Counted from the first letter of the stretch, positions 34,504 to 44,809 are shown. The stretch is 64,000 bases of DNA from Pseudonocardia parietis (GCF_017876315.1 NZ_JAGINU010000001.1:6076001-6140000), one strand, 5' to 3'. Notes: generated by a model from the letters alone, not told the origin. A program made the numbers and translations.

Positions 34504-35398
34504 GAACCACCTTCAGCCGATCAACGGTCACGTGTGTGTAGAGCTGGGTCGTTGACAGCGTAGCGTGACCGAGCAACTCCTGTACGTAACGGAGATCCGC
34601 TCCGCCTTCGAGCAGATGCGTGGCGGCGGCATGGCGGAGCCCGTGCGGTCCGACGTCGGTCGCGCCCGGCACGGCCCGCATCGCGCGATGCACGACGGTA
34701 CGGGCGACGCGTGGGTCGAGCCGCCCGCCCCGGACACCGAGCAGCAGCGCCGCCGGGGACGCGGGCGTCGCGATGGCAGGCCTGCCGTGGTCGAGCCACC
34801 GCCGCAGTGCTCGCCCGGCGGGCACACCGAACACCACGGTGCGTTCCCGGTCGCCCTTGCCCCGGACCCGCAGCGTCCGGCCGGGTTCGTCGACCTGGTG
34901 CAGGTCCAGGCCGCACAGCTCGGCGACCCGGATCCCGGTGCCGTAGAGCAGCTCGAGCACCAACAGGTCGCGCAGCGCTTCCGGATCGTCCTCGTTCGCC
35001 CCCGCGATCACCGCGTCCAGGACGGCGGCGGTCTCGTCCGCCGCCGGGACATCCGGGAGGACCGTGGCGGCCCGCGGGGAACCGAGCCGAGCGGCCGGGT
35101 CGTGGTCGAGCCGCCCGGTACGGACCGCCCACGCGCAGAACGTGCGGGCGGCAGCCGTGCGGCGGGCGACGGTGGCCCGCCCGGCCCCGGCGGAGTGGGT
35201 GGCCGTGAGCCGCCGGCGCAGATGGTCGAGGTCCAGCGCGGTGATCCCGGACAGCCCGCTGAGCAGGTCGGCGAGGTCGGAGCGGTAGGCCCGCACCGTG
35301 TGCGGCGACCGACCACGCTCGTGCCGCAGGTGGGCGGTGAAGGCCTCCAGCGCCGCCGCGACGTCCGGCGTGAGGTCGTGGTCCGGAGCGCTCGCCAT
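34478..35398 (-). CDS. xerC: tyrosine recombinase XerC
   Basis: A 306-residue site-specific recombinase. The N-terminal SAM-like core-binding domain is [20 protein letters not shown]. The catalytic domain has the active Arg in [15 protein letters not shown], a candidate Lys in [12 protein letters not shown], His/Arg in [15 protein letters not shown], the second His in [10 protein letters not shown] and the nucleophilic Tyr in LYTH. It resolves chromosome dimers at dif with XerD. The ATG at 35398 ([12 protein letters not shown]) fits family length. It lies 31 nt after dprA, as in the mycobacterial dprA-xerC region, and overlaps whiG. Confidence 0.92.
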   Translation of the reverse strand: MASAPDHDLTPDVAAALEAFTAHLRHERGRSPHTVRAYRSDLADLLSGLSGITALDLDHLRRRLTATHSAGAGRATVARRTAAARTFCAWAVRTGRLDHDPAARLGSPRAATVLPDVPAADETAAVLDAVIAGANEDDPEALRDLLVLELLYGTGIRVAELCGLDLHQVDEPGRTLRVRGKGDRERTVVFGVPAGRALRRWLDHGRPAIATPASPAALLLGVRGGRLDPRVARTVVHRAMRAVPGATDVGPHGLRHAAATHLLEGGADLRYVQELLGHATLSTTQLYTHVTVDRLKVVHDQAHPRA

Positions 35399-35429
35399 GG
35401 CAGAACCGTCCGCCGCGGGCGGGGCCCGG

Positions 35430-36716
35430 TCAAGGACCGCCCCGGCGCGCCGGGCGTTGCCAGAGCCCCTGGTGGTACTCGGCGAGTCCACGCTCCTCCA
35501 GCTCGGTCAGCGCCGCCCGGACCCCGTCGGCTGCGACGCCGGCGGCCTCCCCGATCCGGGCGGGCGGCCACGCAGCGCGGGCCGGCAGGGCGTCGTGCAC
35601 GGCGAGGGTCGCCGCGGCGAGGCCGTCGGTGGGTCGGCGCTCCCCCGCCGGAGGCACGGCGAGATCGACCCCGAGCCGGCCGACCGTCTCCAGGACGTCT
35701 TCCGGCCGGCCCACCAGCTGGGCCTGCCCGCTCCGGACGAGTTCGTGGCAGCCGACCGACAGCGCCGAGGTGACCGGCCCCGGCACCGCCATGACCGGGC
35801 GGCCGAGCGCGGCCGAGTCCGCGGCCGTGCGGCGCGACCCGCTGCGCGCGCCCGCCTCCACGACCAGGCATCCCGCTCCCAGCGCCGCGAGCAGCCGGTT
35901 CCGGACCAGGAAGCGCAAGCGGCCCGGGACGGTCCCCGGCGGGTACTCGCTGAGCACCAGCCCGGTCGCGGCGATCCGCTCGATCAGGCCGGTGTGCGCC
36001 GCCGGGTAGGCCCGGTCCGGGCCGCATGCCAGCACGGCGACCGTCGGCGCCCCGACCGCGAGCGCGCCGCGGTGCGCGGCCGCGTCGATGCCGAACGCGG
36101 CCCCCGAGAACACCGTCACCCCGCGCCGGGCGAGCGCGGACGCGAACTCCGCGGTGGCGTGCAGCCCGTACCGGGTCGCCGCGCGCGACCCGACGACGGT
36201 GACCGACCGGTCCGCCAGGACCGAGACGTCACCGGGGCCGCGGGCCCACAGGGCGACCGGCGGCGCCAGCTGCCCGCTCTCCGCGGTCGTGAACGCCGCG
36301 AACGGCCAGACCGGCCACTGCGGGTCCTCCGGCACCAGCAGCCGGGCCCCGGCGGCCGCGGCGGCCTCGAGATCGGCGGTGCTGTGATCGGTGCCGCGCC
36401 GGGCTGTCGCGGCGCGCAGGAGCGCGTCGGGCACCGCGCCCCGGCGCAGCCGGTCCGCGGCCTCGACCGGCCCGTACTCCTCGATCAGCCGGACCAGCCG
36501 CCGGTTGGGCGGTTCCACACTGCGCAGCAGGTATGCCCGCGCCCGGAGGATCTCCTCGGGTACCGCGGAGCCGCCTGCGGCCCCCGGATCCGGCGGGCCG
36601 GTCGCCGCCGGTCCGACAGTCACCGGTCCGACCCTCACCGGTCCGGCCCTCACCGGTCCGGCCGTCACCGGTTCGGCACCGTCCCGGCGCGGGGCCGGCG
36701 GCTGCTGCCCGTTCAT
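35430..36716 (-). CDS. dprA: DNA-processing protein DprA
   Basis: A 428-residue DprA/Smf protein that loads RecA on single-stranded DNA in transformation. The Rossmann-like core contains [55 protein letters not shown] and [19 protein letters not shown]-terminal winged-helix domain ([20 protein letters not shown]) follows. The first 50 residues carry an unusual five-residue repeat ([20 protein letters not shown]) encoded by tandem 15-bp repeats. The ATG overlaps the comM stop by 4 nt. Confidence 0.93.
   Translation of the reverse strand: MNGQQPPAPRRDGAEPVTAGPVRAGPVRVGPVTVGPAATGPPDPGAAGGSAVPEEILRARAYLLRSVEPPNRRLVRLIEEYGPVEAADRLRRGAVPDALLRAATARRGTDHSTADLEAAAAAGARLLVPEDPQWPVWPFAAFTTAESGQLAPPVALWARGPGDVSVLADRSVTVVGSRAATRYGLHATAEFASALARRGVTVFSGAAFGIDAAAHRGALAVGAPTVAVLACGPDRAYPAAHTGLIERIAATGLVLSEYPPGTVPGRLRFLVRNRLLAALGAGCLVVEAGARSGSRRTAADSAALGRPVMAVPGPVTSALSVGCHELVRSGQAQLVGRPEDVLETVGRLGVDLAVPPAGERRPTDGLAAATLAVHDALPARAAWPPARIGEAAGVAADGVRAALTELEERGLAEYHQGLWQRPARRGGP
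36608..36682 (-). repeat. 15-bp tandem repeat inside dprA
   Basis: Four units of CCGGTCCGRCMSTCA at 36608-36622, 36623-36637, 36638-36652 and 36653-36667, plus a decayed fifth copy. They are in frame and encode the GPV(R/T)(A/V) pentapeptide repeats of the DprA N-terminus. The unit length is a multiple of three, so copy-number change would not break the gene. Confidence 0.8.
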
Positions 36717-38227
36717 GCCGCGCTCCGCTCACGGAAGTACAGGGCGGCGTCGACGTCGGCCCGGTCCGGCCGGTCGGTCCCGGCAAGGTCGGAAAGGGTC
36801 CAGGCCACGCGGAGAGCGCGGTCGGCACCCCGGGCGCTGAGCTCCCCCGCCTCCATCCGTTTCTCCAGCGGTTCCAGCACCGCCGCAGGCAGCGGGAAGC
36901 GGGCTCGGAGCTCGGCGCCGGGGACCTCGGCGTTGCACCGCCAGCCGTGCTGTGACCAGCGCTCGTCTGCCGCGGCGCGGGCCTCGAGCACGCGGCCGCG
37001 CACCGTGACGGTGCCCTCGCCGCGCTCGCCGGTGATCGAGAAACCGGTCACCGGCTCCATCGCCACCCGCAGGTCGACCCGGTCCAGCAACGGCCCGGAC
37101 AGTCGCGACATGTACCGGCGGCGGACGTCGGGCCGGCAGGTGCAGTCCCGGTCGACCGGCGGAGCACACGGGCAGTGGTTCGCCGCGAGCACCAGCTGGA
37201 ACCGGGCGGGGTAGCGGACGGTGCCGTCGGCGCGTGAGAGCCGCACCTCGCCCTCCTCCAGCGGGGTGCGCAGCGAGTCGAGCACCGAGGCGGGCCAGTG
37301 CGGGCCCTCGTCGAGGAAGAGCACCCCCCGGTGCGCCAGCGAGACCGCACCGGGCCGGGCCACGCCGCTGCCGCCGCCGAGCAGCGCCGCGGCCGAGGCG
37401 GAGTGGTGCGGCGCGACGAACGGCGCGAGCGTGCTCAGCGGGGCCGAGTCCCCCAGCCGGCCTGCCACCGAACGGATCGCCGCCAGCTGCAGTGCCTCCG
37501 CCCGGCCCAGCTCGGGGAGCAACCCGACGATCCGCTGGGCGAGCATGGTCTTGCCGGTACCGGGCGGGCCGACCATCAGCAGGTGGTGACCACCGGCGGC
37601 GGCGATCTCCAGGGCGCGCCGGGCGTCGCCCTGCCCGAGCACCTCGGCGAGCTCGGGAGGGGCGGCGACCGGACCGGGACCGGTGACGACCGGGACCCGG
37701 TGGAGATCCCGGCCGCCCGCGGCCCAGTCCAGGACCTCGGAGAGCGTCTCGGCGCCGTAGGACGCCAGGCCGTCGACCAGGGCCGCCTCGGCGAGCGCCG
37801 CCCGGGGGACGACCGCGCGGGCCATGCCCGCGTCGCGGGCGGCGAGTAGGCACGGGAGCACACCGCGGACCGGGCGCAGCCTGCCGTCGAGCGCGAGCTC
37901 GCCGAGCAGCGCGGTGCCCCGCAGCCGGTCCGGCGGGATCGCACCGGCGGCCGTCAGCACTCCGCAGGCGAGCGCGAGGTCGAACCGACTGCCGGACTTG
38001 CGCAGGGTCGCCGGGGACAGTGCGAGCACGATCCGCTCGTTCGGCCAGGTCCGCCCGGAGTGCACGACCGCGGACCGGACCCGGTCCTTCGCCTCGTTGA
38101 GCGCGGCGTCCGGCAGCCCGACCAGATGCACCCCGGGCATGCCGCCGCCGATCGCCGCCTCGATCTCCACCGGGACACCGTCGACACCGTGCAGGGCGAC
38201 CGACCACACCCGCGCCGGGTGCCTCAT
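36713..38227 (-). CDS. comM: YifB/ComM-family AAA+ ATPase
   Basis: A 504-residue Mg-chelatase-like protein. The N-terminal Lon-protease-like ChlI domain (GVDGVPVEIEAAIGGGMPGV, VGLPDAALNEAKDRVRSA) is followed by an AAA+ domain with Walker A GPPGTGKT (Lys at 226) and Walker B VLFLDEGP, then the cysteine cluster CPCAPPVDRDCTC that could bind zinc. ComM proteins are branch-migration helicases used in natural transformation. The usual Walker B sequence is LDELPEF; DEGPHW here is a variant. The ATG overlaps the yraN stop (ATGA) and the stop overlaps the dprA start. Confidence 0.93.
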   Translation of the reverse strand: MRHPARVWSVALHGVDGVPVEIEAAIGGGMPGVHLVGLPDAALNEAKDRVRSAVVHSGRTWPNERIVLALSPATLRKSGSRFDLALACGVLTAAGAIPPDRLRGTALLGELALDGRLRPVRGVLPCLLAARDAGMARAVVPRAALAEAALVDGLASYGAETLSEVLDWAAGGRDLHRVPVVTGPGPVAAPPELAEVLGQGDARRALEIAAAGGHHLLMVGPPGTGKTMLAQRIVGLLPELGRAEALQLAAIRSVAGRLGDSAPLSTLAPFVAPHHSASAAALLGGGSGVARPGAVSLAHRGVLFLDEGPHWPASVLDSLRTPLEEGEVRLSRADGTVRYPARFQLVLAANHCPCAPPVDRDCTCRPDVRRRYMSRLSGPLLDRVDLRVAMEPVTGFSITGERGEGTVTVRGRVLEARAAADERWSQHGWRCNAEVPGAELRARFPLPAAVLEPLEKRMEAGELSARGADRALRVAWTLSDLAGTDRPDRADVDAALYFRERSAA

Positions 38228-38589
38228 CAGAACGCCGCCGGGTAGTGGGTGAGCGTGGCCGGGCGGCCCGGGGGCATCAGGACCGCGACGACGTCGAACC
38301 GCACCTCGGTCCAGGCCAGGTGGTGGGCGGCCATCCAGGTACGGGCCAGCCCGCGGATCCGGCGCATCTTGCGCGGGGTGATCGACTCGGCGGGCTCGCC
38401 GTAGCGGGTGCCCGACCGGGTCTTCACCTCGCAGACGATCAGCCTTCGCGCAGGGTCGGTGGCGATGATGTCGAGCTCGCCGTCCTTGCATCGCCAGTTG
38501 CGGAACAGCACGACCATCCCGTGCTCCCGCTCGAGGTACTCGGCGGCGGTGTCCTCACCGCGACGGCCGAGCTCGTCCTTCGCAGCCAT
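38227..38589 (-). CDS. YraN/UPF0102 putative endonuclease-fold protein
   Basis: A 120-residue protein of the UPF0102 family with a restriction-endonuclease-like fold. The PD-(D/E)xK-type residues are Glu38-x-Asp40 (GELDIIA) and Glu54-x-Lys56 (CEVKTR). The family sits next to comM and rnhB across bacteria and is thought to process DNA or R-loop intermediates, but function is not established. The ATG at 38589 is followed by MAAKDELGRRGEDTAAEYL. It is the first gene of a coupled yraN-comM-dprA unit. Confidence 0.9.
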   Translation of the reverse strand: MAAKDELGRRGEDTAAEYLEREHGMVVLFRNWRCKDGELDIIATDPARRLIVCEVKTRSGTRYGEPAESITPRKMRRIRGLARTWMAAHHLAWTEVRFDVVAVLMPPGRPATLTHYPAAF

Positions 38590-38721
38590 GGATCCACCAT
38601 CGGGCCGCGGCGACGCTGCGGACCGGCGAACCGGCAGCCTGTGGACGGATTCCCCACTTGGGGATCGGCACCGCGGACCGCGGGCGGTCGACGCCGTGCG
38701 TGTCGGTGGGGTGTGCGAGCC

Positions 38722-39045
38722 TCAGCCGGGGAACGCGTCGGTGTCGGGCAGCCGCAGGTCGGGCGTGTCGAGCTCCTCGATGTTGACGTCCTTGAACGTC
38801 ACCACCCGCACGTTCTTCACGAACCGCGCCGGCCGGTACATGTCCCAGACCCACGCGTCGGACATCCGCACCTCGAAGTAGACCTCGCCGTCGGCGTTGC
38901 GCGGGGCAACGTCGACCGAGTTGGCCAGGTAGAACCGGCGCTCCGTCTCCACCACGTAGGAGAACTGCGCGACGATGTCGCGGTACTCCTTGTAGAGCGT
39001 GAGCTCCATCTCGGTCTCGTACTTCTCGAGATCCTCGGCGCTCAC
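38722..39045 (-). CDS. DUF2469 protein
   Basis: A 107-residue acidic protein matching the actinobacterial DUF2469 family (Rv2901c). Landmarks are [56 protein letters not shown] and [13 protein letters not shown]. Function is unknown. The GTG start overlaps the rnhB stop by 4 nt, the same pairing as in mycobacteria, which suggests a shared role with RNase HII. The 132-bp spacer between its stop and yraN shows no clear feature. Confidence 0.88.
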   Translation of the reverse strand: MSAEDLEKYETEMELTLYKEYRDIVAQFSYVVETERRFYLANSVDVAPRNADGEVYFEVRMSDAWVWDMYRPARFVKNVRVVTFKDVNIEELDTPDLRLPDTDAFPG

Positions 39046-39830
39046 CGGCCTGCTCCTCCTGTGACGATCTCCATCGGCTCCCACCGGTCCGGCTCCGCCT
39101 CATCGGCGTCACCGAACACGTCCTCGGGGACACCCTCATTGTGGACCAGCCCGATCGGCGCCCCGCGCCCGGCCACCGCGGCGACGTTCGCGAACGAGAA
39201 CCGGTGCTCCGCACACGGCCCGTGCTCGTGCAGCGCCGCCTCGTGCTCGGGGGTGTTGTAGCCCTTGTGCACGGCGAAGCCGTACGCCCCGTACTCGACG
39301 TCCAGCCCCGTCATGATCCGGTCCCGGGTGACCTTCGCCAGGACCGACGCCGCCGCGATACAGGCCGCGACCTGGTCGCCCTTCGGCACCGCGAGCGCAG
39401 GCCTGCCGAAGCCGCGGACCCGGAAGCCGTCGGTGAGCACGTACCCGGGCGGGACCGTGGTGAGGCCGGCGACCGCGCGCCGCATGCCCTCGATGTTCGC
39501 GATGTGCACACCCCGCCGGTCCACCTCGGCGGCCGGGATCACGATCACCGCCAGGTCCAGGGCCCGCTTCGTGATCCGGCCGTACCAGTGCTCGCGTGCC
39601 GCCGGCGTCAGCAGCTTCGAGTCGGTGAGGCCCTCGAGTGCCTTCGCATCGGCCGGCCGCAGCACGCACGACGCCACGACGAGCGGCCCGGCGCTCGCGC
39701 CGCGCCCCGCCTCGTCGACGCCGGCGACCGGGCCGAGGCCGTAGCGCTGCAGTACCGACTGCAGGGTCCAGTTCCCGGCGTCGCGGACGATCGCCCGGGG
39801 CGGACGCAGTCCGTCGGGCAGTACGCGCAC
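39042..39830 (-). CDS. rnhB: ribonuclease HII
   Basis: A 262-residue RNase HII that cleaves the RNA strand of RNA-DNA hybrids and single ribonucleotides. Catalytic Asp39-Glu40 are in [14 protein letters not shown], the next acidic residue is in LTDSK, and [20 protein letters not shown] and [17 protein letters not shown] follow. I chose GTG 39830 because it gives the mycobacterial length; the frame is open to a GTG at 39944 that would overlap lepB. The C-terminal 35 residues are an acidic tail. The stop overlaps the DUF2469 start. Confidence 0.93.
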   Translation of the reverse strand: MRVLPDGLRPPRAIVRDAGNWTLQSVLQRYGLGPVAGVDEAGRGASAGPLVVASCVLRPADAKALEGLTDSKLLTPAAREHWYGRITKRALDLAVIVIPAAEVDRRGVHIANIEGMRRAVAGLTTVPPGYVLTDGFRVRGFGRPALAVPKGDQVAACIAAASVLAKVTRDRIMTGLDVEYGAYGFAVHKGYNTPEHEAALHEHGPCAEHRFSFANVAAVAGRGAPIGLVHNEGVPEDVFGDADEAEPDRWEPMEIVTGGAGR

Positions 39831-39925
39831 CGGGTGCCGTCGTCCGGCACCCGGCGCACCGCGGGTGCGTCGAGGCACCGCGGCCGTACGGGCGTGGTCG
39901 GGGGGTACCGGCACGGCGCTCCCGG

Positions 39926-42424
39926 TCAGGATCTCCGGCGCCACCGGGGTGGGCGGCGCGTCGCGGGCAGGAACCGCTCGGCCTCGGCGCGGGCACGGAG
40001 CGTCCGGCGCCGGCCGACGGCGAGCGGGAAGGCCCCCATGATGCCGAGCGCCAGCGGGACGCCGTCAGGCAGCCCCGGTGTCGCGGCGGCGGTCGCCGTC
40101 GTCTGCGGGTCGACGGCGCTCACCCAGCCGAACCGGTCGAACGGCAGCACCACCAGCCGCACCTTGCCGATGATGTTCTCGTCGGGGATCGGGCCGTGCC
40201 CGGCCGCCCGCGAGTCCGCGGAGTTGTTCCGCGAGTCGCCCATCATCCAGTACTCGCCCTCGGGCACCGTGACGGGCCCGAACGGTATCTGTCTCGCCGG
40301 TCCCGCCTCGGGGAGGTAGTAGACGTAGGGCTCCTCGAGCGGCTGGCCGTCCACCATCACCTGGTTGAGCGCGTCGCAGCAGGCGACGGTCTGCCCCCCG
40401 ACGGCGATCACCCGCTTGACGAAGTCCTTCTCGTCCGGCGGAGCGATCCCCACCAGCGACCCGAGCGACTCCAGCCCGCGCAGCAGCGGGTTCTCCGAGC
40501 CCTCACCGGTGTAGGACTCGCTCGCCCAGCCGTCGGTGCCCCGGAAGACCACGATGTCGCCCGGCGAGATGTCGGTGAAGTTGTAGGTGACCTTGTCGAC
40601 GAGCACCCGGTCGTTGGTGCAGCCGGTGCAGCCGTGCAGCGTCGTCTCCATCGACCCGGACGGGATCACGTAGACCTTCGCCAGGAACGTCTGGATCAGG
40701 ATCGTCAGCAGGATCGCGACACCGGCGAGGAGCAGCAGCTCCTTCCAGAACGAGAGCTGGCGCTTCTCGCCGTCCGCGTCCTTGCCGAGTCCCGCGAAGG
40801 CGGCGAGGCGCCCGCCGATGCCCACCGGCCCGGGACGCCTACCCGCGCGCGGTTCCCGGTCCTCGGCGGCGTCCGGTCCGGTCTCGGACTCGTCGTCCGG
40901 CGGATCCGCGGATGACTCGTCGGTGCCGGGCCCGGCACCGGCAGGCGGCTCGCCGAGCCCGCGCCGACGCCGCGAGATACGGCCGACGGTCCCGGTGGCC
41001 TCCGGCGCGCCGCTGTCCGGCGGGAAGTCCTCGTCGGGATCGACGTCCTCGGCCGGGCTCGGCCCGCGGTTCCCGGCGGGGCCGCCCGGCACGGGGCCGG
41101 GACGGACGGGGCCGCCGGCACCGGCGGGCGGGGCGTCCGGCGGGACGGGGCCGCGCGGCGGAGCGGGACGGTCGGGCGCCGGCGCGCCACCCGGCTCGAA
41201 GCCGGGTGCCACGGGGCTGCGGTACCCGTCGGGCGGAGCCTGCGGACCGCGGGGTTGCCGGGGCGCGGGACCGCCGAACCCGGCGGGAGGGCGCGGCGGT
41301 GGCTGCTGCGGGCCGCGGGGGCTCTGCGGTGGCCCGCCGTCGGCCCCGGCCGGGACATCGGGGGGCGCCTGCGGACCGCGGTGGCGTTGCGACATCCCGC
41401 CGTCGGGACCGGCAGCGGCGCCGGGCGGTGGGCCCCGGCGGGCCCGGGGCTCCCGGGGAGCGTGCTCGGGCGGCCCACCGGCGGGACCGGAGGCATCGGG
41501 CGGCGGCCCGCCGCGACGCGGGCGGCCGCTCGCGGGCGCGGCACCGTCGAACGCGGTGGTGTCGCCGTGCCGACGGGGCGGCCCCGCGTCGGGGCCTGGC
41601 CTGCGGGGGCGACCGGCGGCGCCGTCGGGCCCGGTGGGCGCGTGGTCGTATCGCGCGCGGTCGTCATGGCCGCCCTGGTTACGGGCGGGGGGCGCGTCGG
41701 ACGGGACCGGTCCGCCGTCGTAGGCGCCGTGCCGGCCGGTGCCGCCCTCGGGGGCCCGCCTGCGGGAACCGGCTCCTCCCTCGGGCGCACGCCGGTGCGC
41801 GCCGGTGGCGTCTCCCGGAGGGGGCGGGGCTCCGGTCTCACGGCGGTGGCCGCCGGGCTGCCCGGCCGGGGGCCAGGACCGCTCGTCCGCGCGCCGACGA
41901 CCGGTGCCCTGCGCCGAGCCGGCCTCGTAGGGACGGGCGTCACGCAGCCGCTCGGCGTAGCGGGCACGCAGCGGGTCGGAACTCTCGTCGTCGGGACGAC
42001 CGTGGGTCCCGTTGCCACCGGCACCGGGGCCGGCGCTGTGGCCGGCGGGGCCGTGGCCGTTCGCGGGCGGAGCGCCGTTCCCGTCGCCGTGGGCGCCGCG
42101 CCGGGCCGAACGTTCGCCGGCCAGCTCCTCGAATCCGTTGCGGTAACGCCGTCCGCGAGGCTGCTCGCCGCCGGTCTCCGGCGCCTGCCGGGTCCGCACC
42201 CCGCGGGGTGCGGGCTCGGCAGCGTCCTCGGCGTCGTCGTTCACCGCGACGCCGTGCTGCAGCGCGGTTCCCAGCAGCCAGTCCTGCTCGTCGGCAGCTG
42301 CCTCCGGACCGGGGGGCGGCGGGTCCTCGGGGGCCCGCCGCCGGCCTGTCCGCTCGGGGGCATCGCCACCGCGATACCGCCGGGGGCGGGCCCGGCGGTC
42401 ATCGGGGAGCTCGGGGAAGGCCAC
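39926..42424 (-). CDS. lepB: signal peptidase I with very long disordered N-terminal extension
   Basis: An 832-residue protein whose last 280 residues are a normal type I signal peptidase. The membrane helix [20 protein letters not shown] is at about 560-580. Catalytic Ser591 is in [12 protein letters not shown] and general-base Lys670 in [11 protein letters not shown]. Box E is [15 protein letters not shown], and a second hydrophobic segment follows. Residues 1-550 are Pro/Gly/Arg/Ala-rich with repeated RRAPEGG and RGPQAPPD units and should lie in the cytoplasm. M. tuberculosis LepB is 294 residues. The start is GTG at 42424, 42 nt after rplS; it lacks a clear Shine-Dalgarno, so an internal start is possible. 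Confidence 0.85.
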   Translation of the reverse strand: MAFPELPDDRRARPRRYRGGDAPERTGRRRAPEDPPPPGPEAAADEQDWLLGTALQHGVAVNDDAEDAAEPAPRGVRTRQAPETGGEQPRGRRYRNGFEELAGERSARRGAHGDGNGAPPANGHGPAGHSAGPGAGGNGTHGRPDDESSDPLRARYAERLRDARPYEAGSAQGTGRRRADERSWPPAGQPGGHRRETGAPPPPGDATGAHRRAPEGGAGSRRRAPEGGTGRHGAYDGGPVPSDAPPARNQGGHDDRARYDHAPTGPDGAAGRPRRPGPDAGPPRRHGDTTAFDGAAPASGRPRRGGPPPDASGPAGGPPEHAPREPRARRGPPPGAAAGPDGGMSQRHRGPQAPPDVPAGADGGPPQSPRGPQQPPPRPPAGFGGPAPRQPRGPQAPPDGYRSPVAPGFEPGGAPAPDRPAPPRGPVPPDAPPAGAGGPVRPGPVPGGPAGNRGPSPAEDVDPDEDFPPDSGAPEATGTVGRISRRRRGLGEPPAGAGPGTDESSADPPDDESETGPDAAEDREPRAGRRPGPVGIGGRLAAFAGLGKDADGEKRQLSFWKELLLLAGVAILLTILIQTFLAKVYVIPSGSMETTLHGCTGCTNDRVLVDKVTYNFTDISPGDIVVFRGTDGWASESYTGEGSENPLLRGLESLGSLVGIAPPDEKDFVKRVIAVGGQTVACCDALNQVMVDGQPLEEPYVYYLPEAGPARQIPFGPVTVPEGEYWMMGDSRNNSADSRAAGHGPIPDENIIGKVRLVVLPFDRFGWVSAVDPQTTATAAATPGLPDGVPLALGIMGAFPLAVGRRRTLRARAEAERFLPATRRPPRWRRRS

Positions 42425-42466
42425 GCGTCGAGATTACGTCACCGGGCCGTCACGACTGAGTGACGG

Positions 42467-42826
42467 TCAGGACGCGGACGGCGCCTCCCGACGCTCCTTG
42501 ATCTTCGCAGCCTTGCCGCGCAGCTCACGGAGGTAGTACAGCTTCGCCCGGCGGACGTCGCCACGGGTGGCGACCTCGATCTTGTCGATGTTCGGCGTGT
42601 GCACCGGGAAGGTGCGCTCGACGCCGACGCCGAACGAGATCTTGCGGACGGTGAAGGTCTCCCGGGCGCCTGCGCCCTGGCGGCGGATCACCACGCCGTG
42701 GAAGACCTGGGTCCGGGTCCGGCTGCCCTCGATGACCTTCACGTGCACCTTGAGCGTGTCCCCGGGCCGGAAGTTCGGGATGTCGGAGCGCAGGGTCTGC
42801 GCGTCCAGAGCGTCCAGGGTGTTCAT
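42467..42826 (-). CDS. rplS: 50S ribosomal protein L19
   Basis: A 119-residue L19, normal in length. Landmarks: [57 protein letters not shown] and [18 protein letters not shown]. It sits at the 30S-50S interface. The ATG is at 42826. About 280 bp separate it from trmD, so it probably has its own promoter; this leader contains a small hairpin. Confidence 0.96.
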   Translation of the reverse strand: MNTLDALDAQTLRSDIPNFRPGDTLKVHVKVIEGSRTRTQVFHGVVIRRQGAGARETFTVRKISFGVGVERTFPVHTPNIDKIEVATRGDVRRAKLYYLRELRGKAAKIKERREAPSAS

Positions 42827-42874
42827 GTCGACGGTCCGTCCTCGTGTGTCGTTCGTGCGGGTCGTGCGGTGCAG

Positions 42875-42892
42875 CCCCGGGTCGTTCCGGGG
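42875..42892 (-). promoter_or_regulatory. hairpin in the rplS leader
   Basis: CCCCGG at 42875-42880 pairs with CCGGGG at 42887-42892 around a 6-nt loop, 48 nt upstream of the rplS start. The rest of the 280-bp trmD-rplS spacer is GC-rich without another clear structure. It could be part of an L19 autoregulatory leader or a trmD terminator; neither can be settled by inspection. Confidence 0.35.
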
Positions 42893-43106
42893 GTTTTCCT
42901 CCCGGGCCACCCGGGCCGTCCGCACCTCGTCGGTGGGACGCTTCGTCCGGGTGGCGGGCTCCGGCACGGCCCGCGCCATGCCCGGTCTCGCCGACCGGCG
43001 CACGCAGCCGTCGCCGGGCACCGCACGCGGCGCTGGCAACTGGTTCATAGTGCCAGACGGGCCGAAGGGCCCGGACACCCGGTGGTCCGGTGGCCGGCGG
43101 TGACGC

Positions 43107-43877
43107 TCAGGCGGGGTCCACTCCGGCACCGTCGCCGGTCCGCCCGGCGGTCAGTACCGCGCGGTCGGCGGCGTCCAGGGTCCCCTCCGGGAGGGCCTCG
43201 ATCAGGTCGGGGCGCCGGTCGCGGGTCCGCTCGAGGGCGCGGTCGCGCCGCCACCGTCCGATCGCGGCGTGGTTGCCGCCGCGCAGGACCTCCGGCACGG
43301 ACAGCCCCCGCCATGTCTCGGGCCGGGTGTAGGCCGGGCCTTCGAGCAGTCCGTCGGAGAACGAGTCCTCCTGCGCGGAGCGCGGGTTGCCGAGCACCCC
43401 GGGCAGCAGCCGGGCGACGGCCTCCACCATCACCAGCACCGCGACCTCCCCACCGACGAGCACGTAGTCGCCGATCGAGACCTCCTCGACCTCGACACCA
43501 CGGCCGCGGGTGTCGAGCAGCACGCGCTCGTCGATGCCCTCGTACCGGCCACAGGCGAAGACCAGGCGTGACTCGGACGCCCAGGCGCGTGCGGTGGCCT
43601 GGGAGAACGGCCGCCCCGCCGGGGTCGGGACGACCAGCCGTGCAGGCGGGCCGTCCAGCACCTCGTCGAGCGCCTCGCCCCAGACCTGCGGGCGCATCAC
43701 CATGCCGGGGCCACCGCCGTACGGGGCGTCGTCCACTGCCTGGTGCACGTCGTGGGTCCAGTGCCGCAGGTCGTGTACCGCGACCTCGAGCAGCCCGCGC
43801 TCGATCGCCCGGCCCAGCAGCGCCTCACGCAACGGTTCGAGGTAGGACGGGAAGATGGTGACGACGTCGATCCGCAC
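43107..43877 (-). CDS. trmD: tRNA (guanine-N1)-methyltransferase
   Basis: A 256-residue SPOUT methyltransferase that makes m1G37 in tRNA and prevents frameshifting. The trefoil-knot SAM site is in [13 protein letters not shown] and [20 protein letters not shown]. The N-terminus is [15 protein letters not shown] and the catalytic region [14 protein letters not shown]. The GTG at 43877 matches the family start. Normally rimM lies directly upstream; here the Clp-N/HTH cassette intervenes and trmD lies 157 nt after it. Confidence 0.96.
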   Translation of the reverse strand: MRIDVVTIFPSYLEPLREALLGRAIERGLLEVAVHDLRHWTHDVHQAVDDAPYGGGPGMVMRPQVWGEALDEVLDGPPARLVVPTPAGRPFSQATARAWASESRLVFACGRYEGIDERVLLDTRGRGVEVEEVSIGDYVLVGGEVAVLVMVEAVARLLPGVLGNPRSAQEDSFSDGLLEGPAYTRPETWRGLSVPEVLRGGNHAAIGRWRRDRALERTRDRRPDLIEALPEGTLDAADRAVLTAGRTGDGAGVDPA

Positions 43878-43936
43878 GCGCCGGATCGTCGCAGGCACCG
43901 ACCCGAGGCCCCACCCAGGGCCTGCGGACCCACGAC

Positions 43937-43984
43937 GGGCACGAGAGCGCATTCCGATCATGCGTCGACGACGCTCGTGTGCCC
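43937..43984 (-). terminator. imperfect hairpin downstream of the Clp-N gene
   Basis: GGGCACGAGAGCG (43937-43949) and CGCTCGTGTGCCC (43972-43984) form an imperfect stem with small bulges, and CGCAT/ATGCG pair inside it around TCCGATC. It follows the Clp-N stop by about 50 nt on the minus strand. The loop GATCATG resembles the loop of the 27775-27848 hairpin. A terminator for the HTH/Clp-N cassette is the simplest reading. Confidence 0.4.
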
Positions 43985-44034
43985 TCATGGGCCGTCGCCG
44001 GTGGCCCGGTCCCGTGAACGCAGGATCGACCGGG

Positions 44035-44577
44035 TCAGCCCGCCCGGCGGCCCGGGCGCTCGGCGACCGCCCGGCGCATCCCGGCCAGGGTGACCCCGTG
44101 CTCGCCCAGGACCCGCGACGCGGCGTGCTCGGGATGCAGCAACCCGAGCAGGACGTGCTCGGTGCCGATGTGGCGGTCCCCGAGCCGGACCGCCTCGCGC
44201 AGCGCGAGCTCGAGTGCCTTCTTCGACGTCTTCTCGAACGGGATGTGCCCGGGGAACCAGTGCCCGCGCCGGCCCCCGGCGCGCTCCAGCGCACCCTCAC
44301 CGAACGACTCCTCGGCCGACCGGCGGACCTCGTCGAGGTCGATGCCCAGGGTGGCCAGCGCCGCCGCGTCGTGCGGGCCCGCCGCCGCGAGGCCACCCTC
44401 GACCTCATCGGCGCCGACACCGGCCTCGCGCAGCAGCTCCTCCCCCGGTGTCCCCGGCAGGCGCAGGAGGGCGACGAGCAGGTGCTCCGGGCCGATCCGG
44501 CCGGACCGCCGCTCACGCGCCTGTTCCTGGGCGAGCACCACCGCGCGCCGGGCCGGTTCGGTGAACTTCTCGAACAT
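44035..44577 (-). CDS. stand-alone Clp N-domain protein (double Clp_N repeat)
   Basis: A 180-residue protein made of the ClpA/ClpC N-terminal substrate-binding domain without any ATPase module. The first Clp_N repeat is [20 protein letters not shown] with [15 protein letters not shown]. The second is [20 protein letters not shown] with [20 protein letters not shown]. Such proteins may act as Clp adaptors or bind arginine-phosphorylated or unfolded proteins; the role here is unknown. The ATG at 44577 follows GAGGGGAGAGGCAC. It is encoded 13 nt behind the small HTH regulator, so the pair forms a cassette. Confidence 0.88.
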   Translation of the reverse strand: MFEKFTEPARRAVVLAQEQARERRSGRIGPEHLLVALLRLPGTPGEELLREAGVGADEVEGGLAAAGPHDAAALATLGIDLDEVRRSAEESFGEGALERAGGRRGHWFPGHIPFEKTSKKALELALREAVRLGDRHIGTEHVLLGLLHPEHAASRVLGEHGVTLAGMRRAVAERPGRRAG

Positions 44578-44590
44578 GTGCCTCTCCCCT

Positions 44591-44806
44591 CTACAGGCCG
44601 AGCCGGCGGTACTTCTTGTGGACCGCCTGCCGGCTGACGTGCAGCGCGTCGGCGACCTGCTGCCAGGACCAGCCCTGGTCCCGGGCACTGGTCACCTGGA
44701 GCTCCTCCAGGGACTCCTGCAGATCGCGCAGGGCCGCCACCGCCCGCAGACCGACGGCCGGGTCCTTGCTGGACGCCGCAGCCGCCACCGCCGTCGCATC
44801 GCTCAT
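44591..44806 (-). CDS. small HTH DNA-binding protein
   Basis: A 71-residue protein: an Ala-rich start, a helical segment with leucines ([20 protein letters not shown]) and a C-terminal helix-turn-helix, [23 protein letters not shown]. The family is known next to Clp_N genes in actinobacteria. I chose ATG 44806 because the promoter boxes just upstream predict a transcript beginning at about that A, making it leaderless; ATG 44818 lies inside an operator. Two perfect GTCAAC-N4-GTTGAC palindromes overlap its promoter, so it probably represses itself and the Clp_N gene. Confidence 0.82.
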   Translation of the reverse strand: MSDATAVAAAASSKDPAVGLRAVAALRDLQESLEELQVTSARDQGWSWQQVADALHVSRQAVHKKYRRLGL

Positions 44807-44809
44807 GCC

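Noticed and set aside
34478-35398. XerC as the integrase of a mobile element
   Set aside because: It sits in the conserved dprA-xerC-whiG neighbourhood, has normal length and composition, and there are no att-like repeats or cargo genes.
40912-42459. Plus-strand Arg-rich and Gly/Val-rich open frames opposite the LepB N-terminal region
   Set aside because: The LepB frame is continuous with a genuine signal peptidase domain and has the composition of a disordered region; the opposite frames have no start signals and no homology that I recognise.
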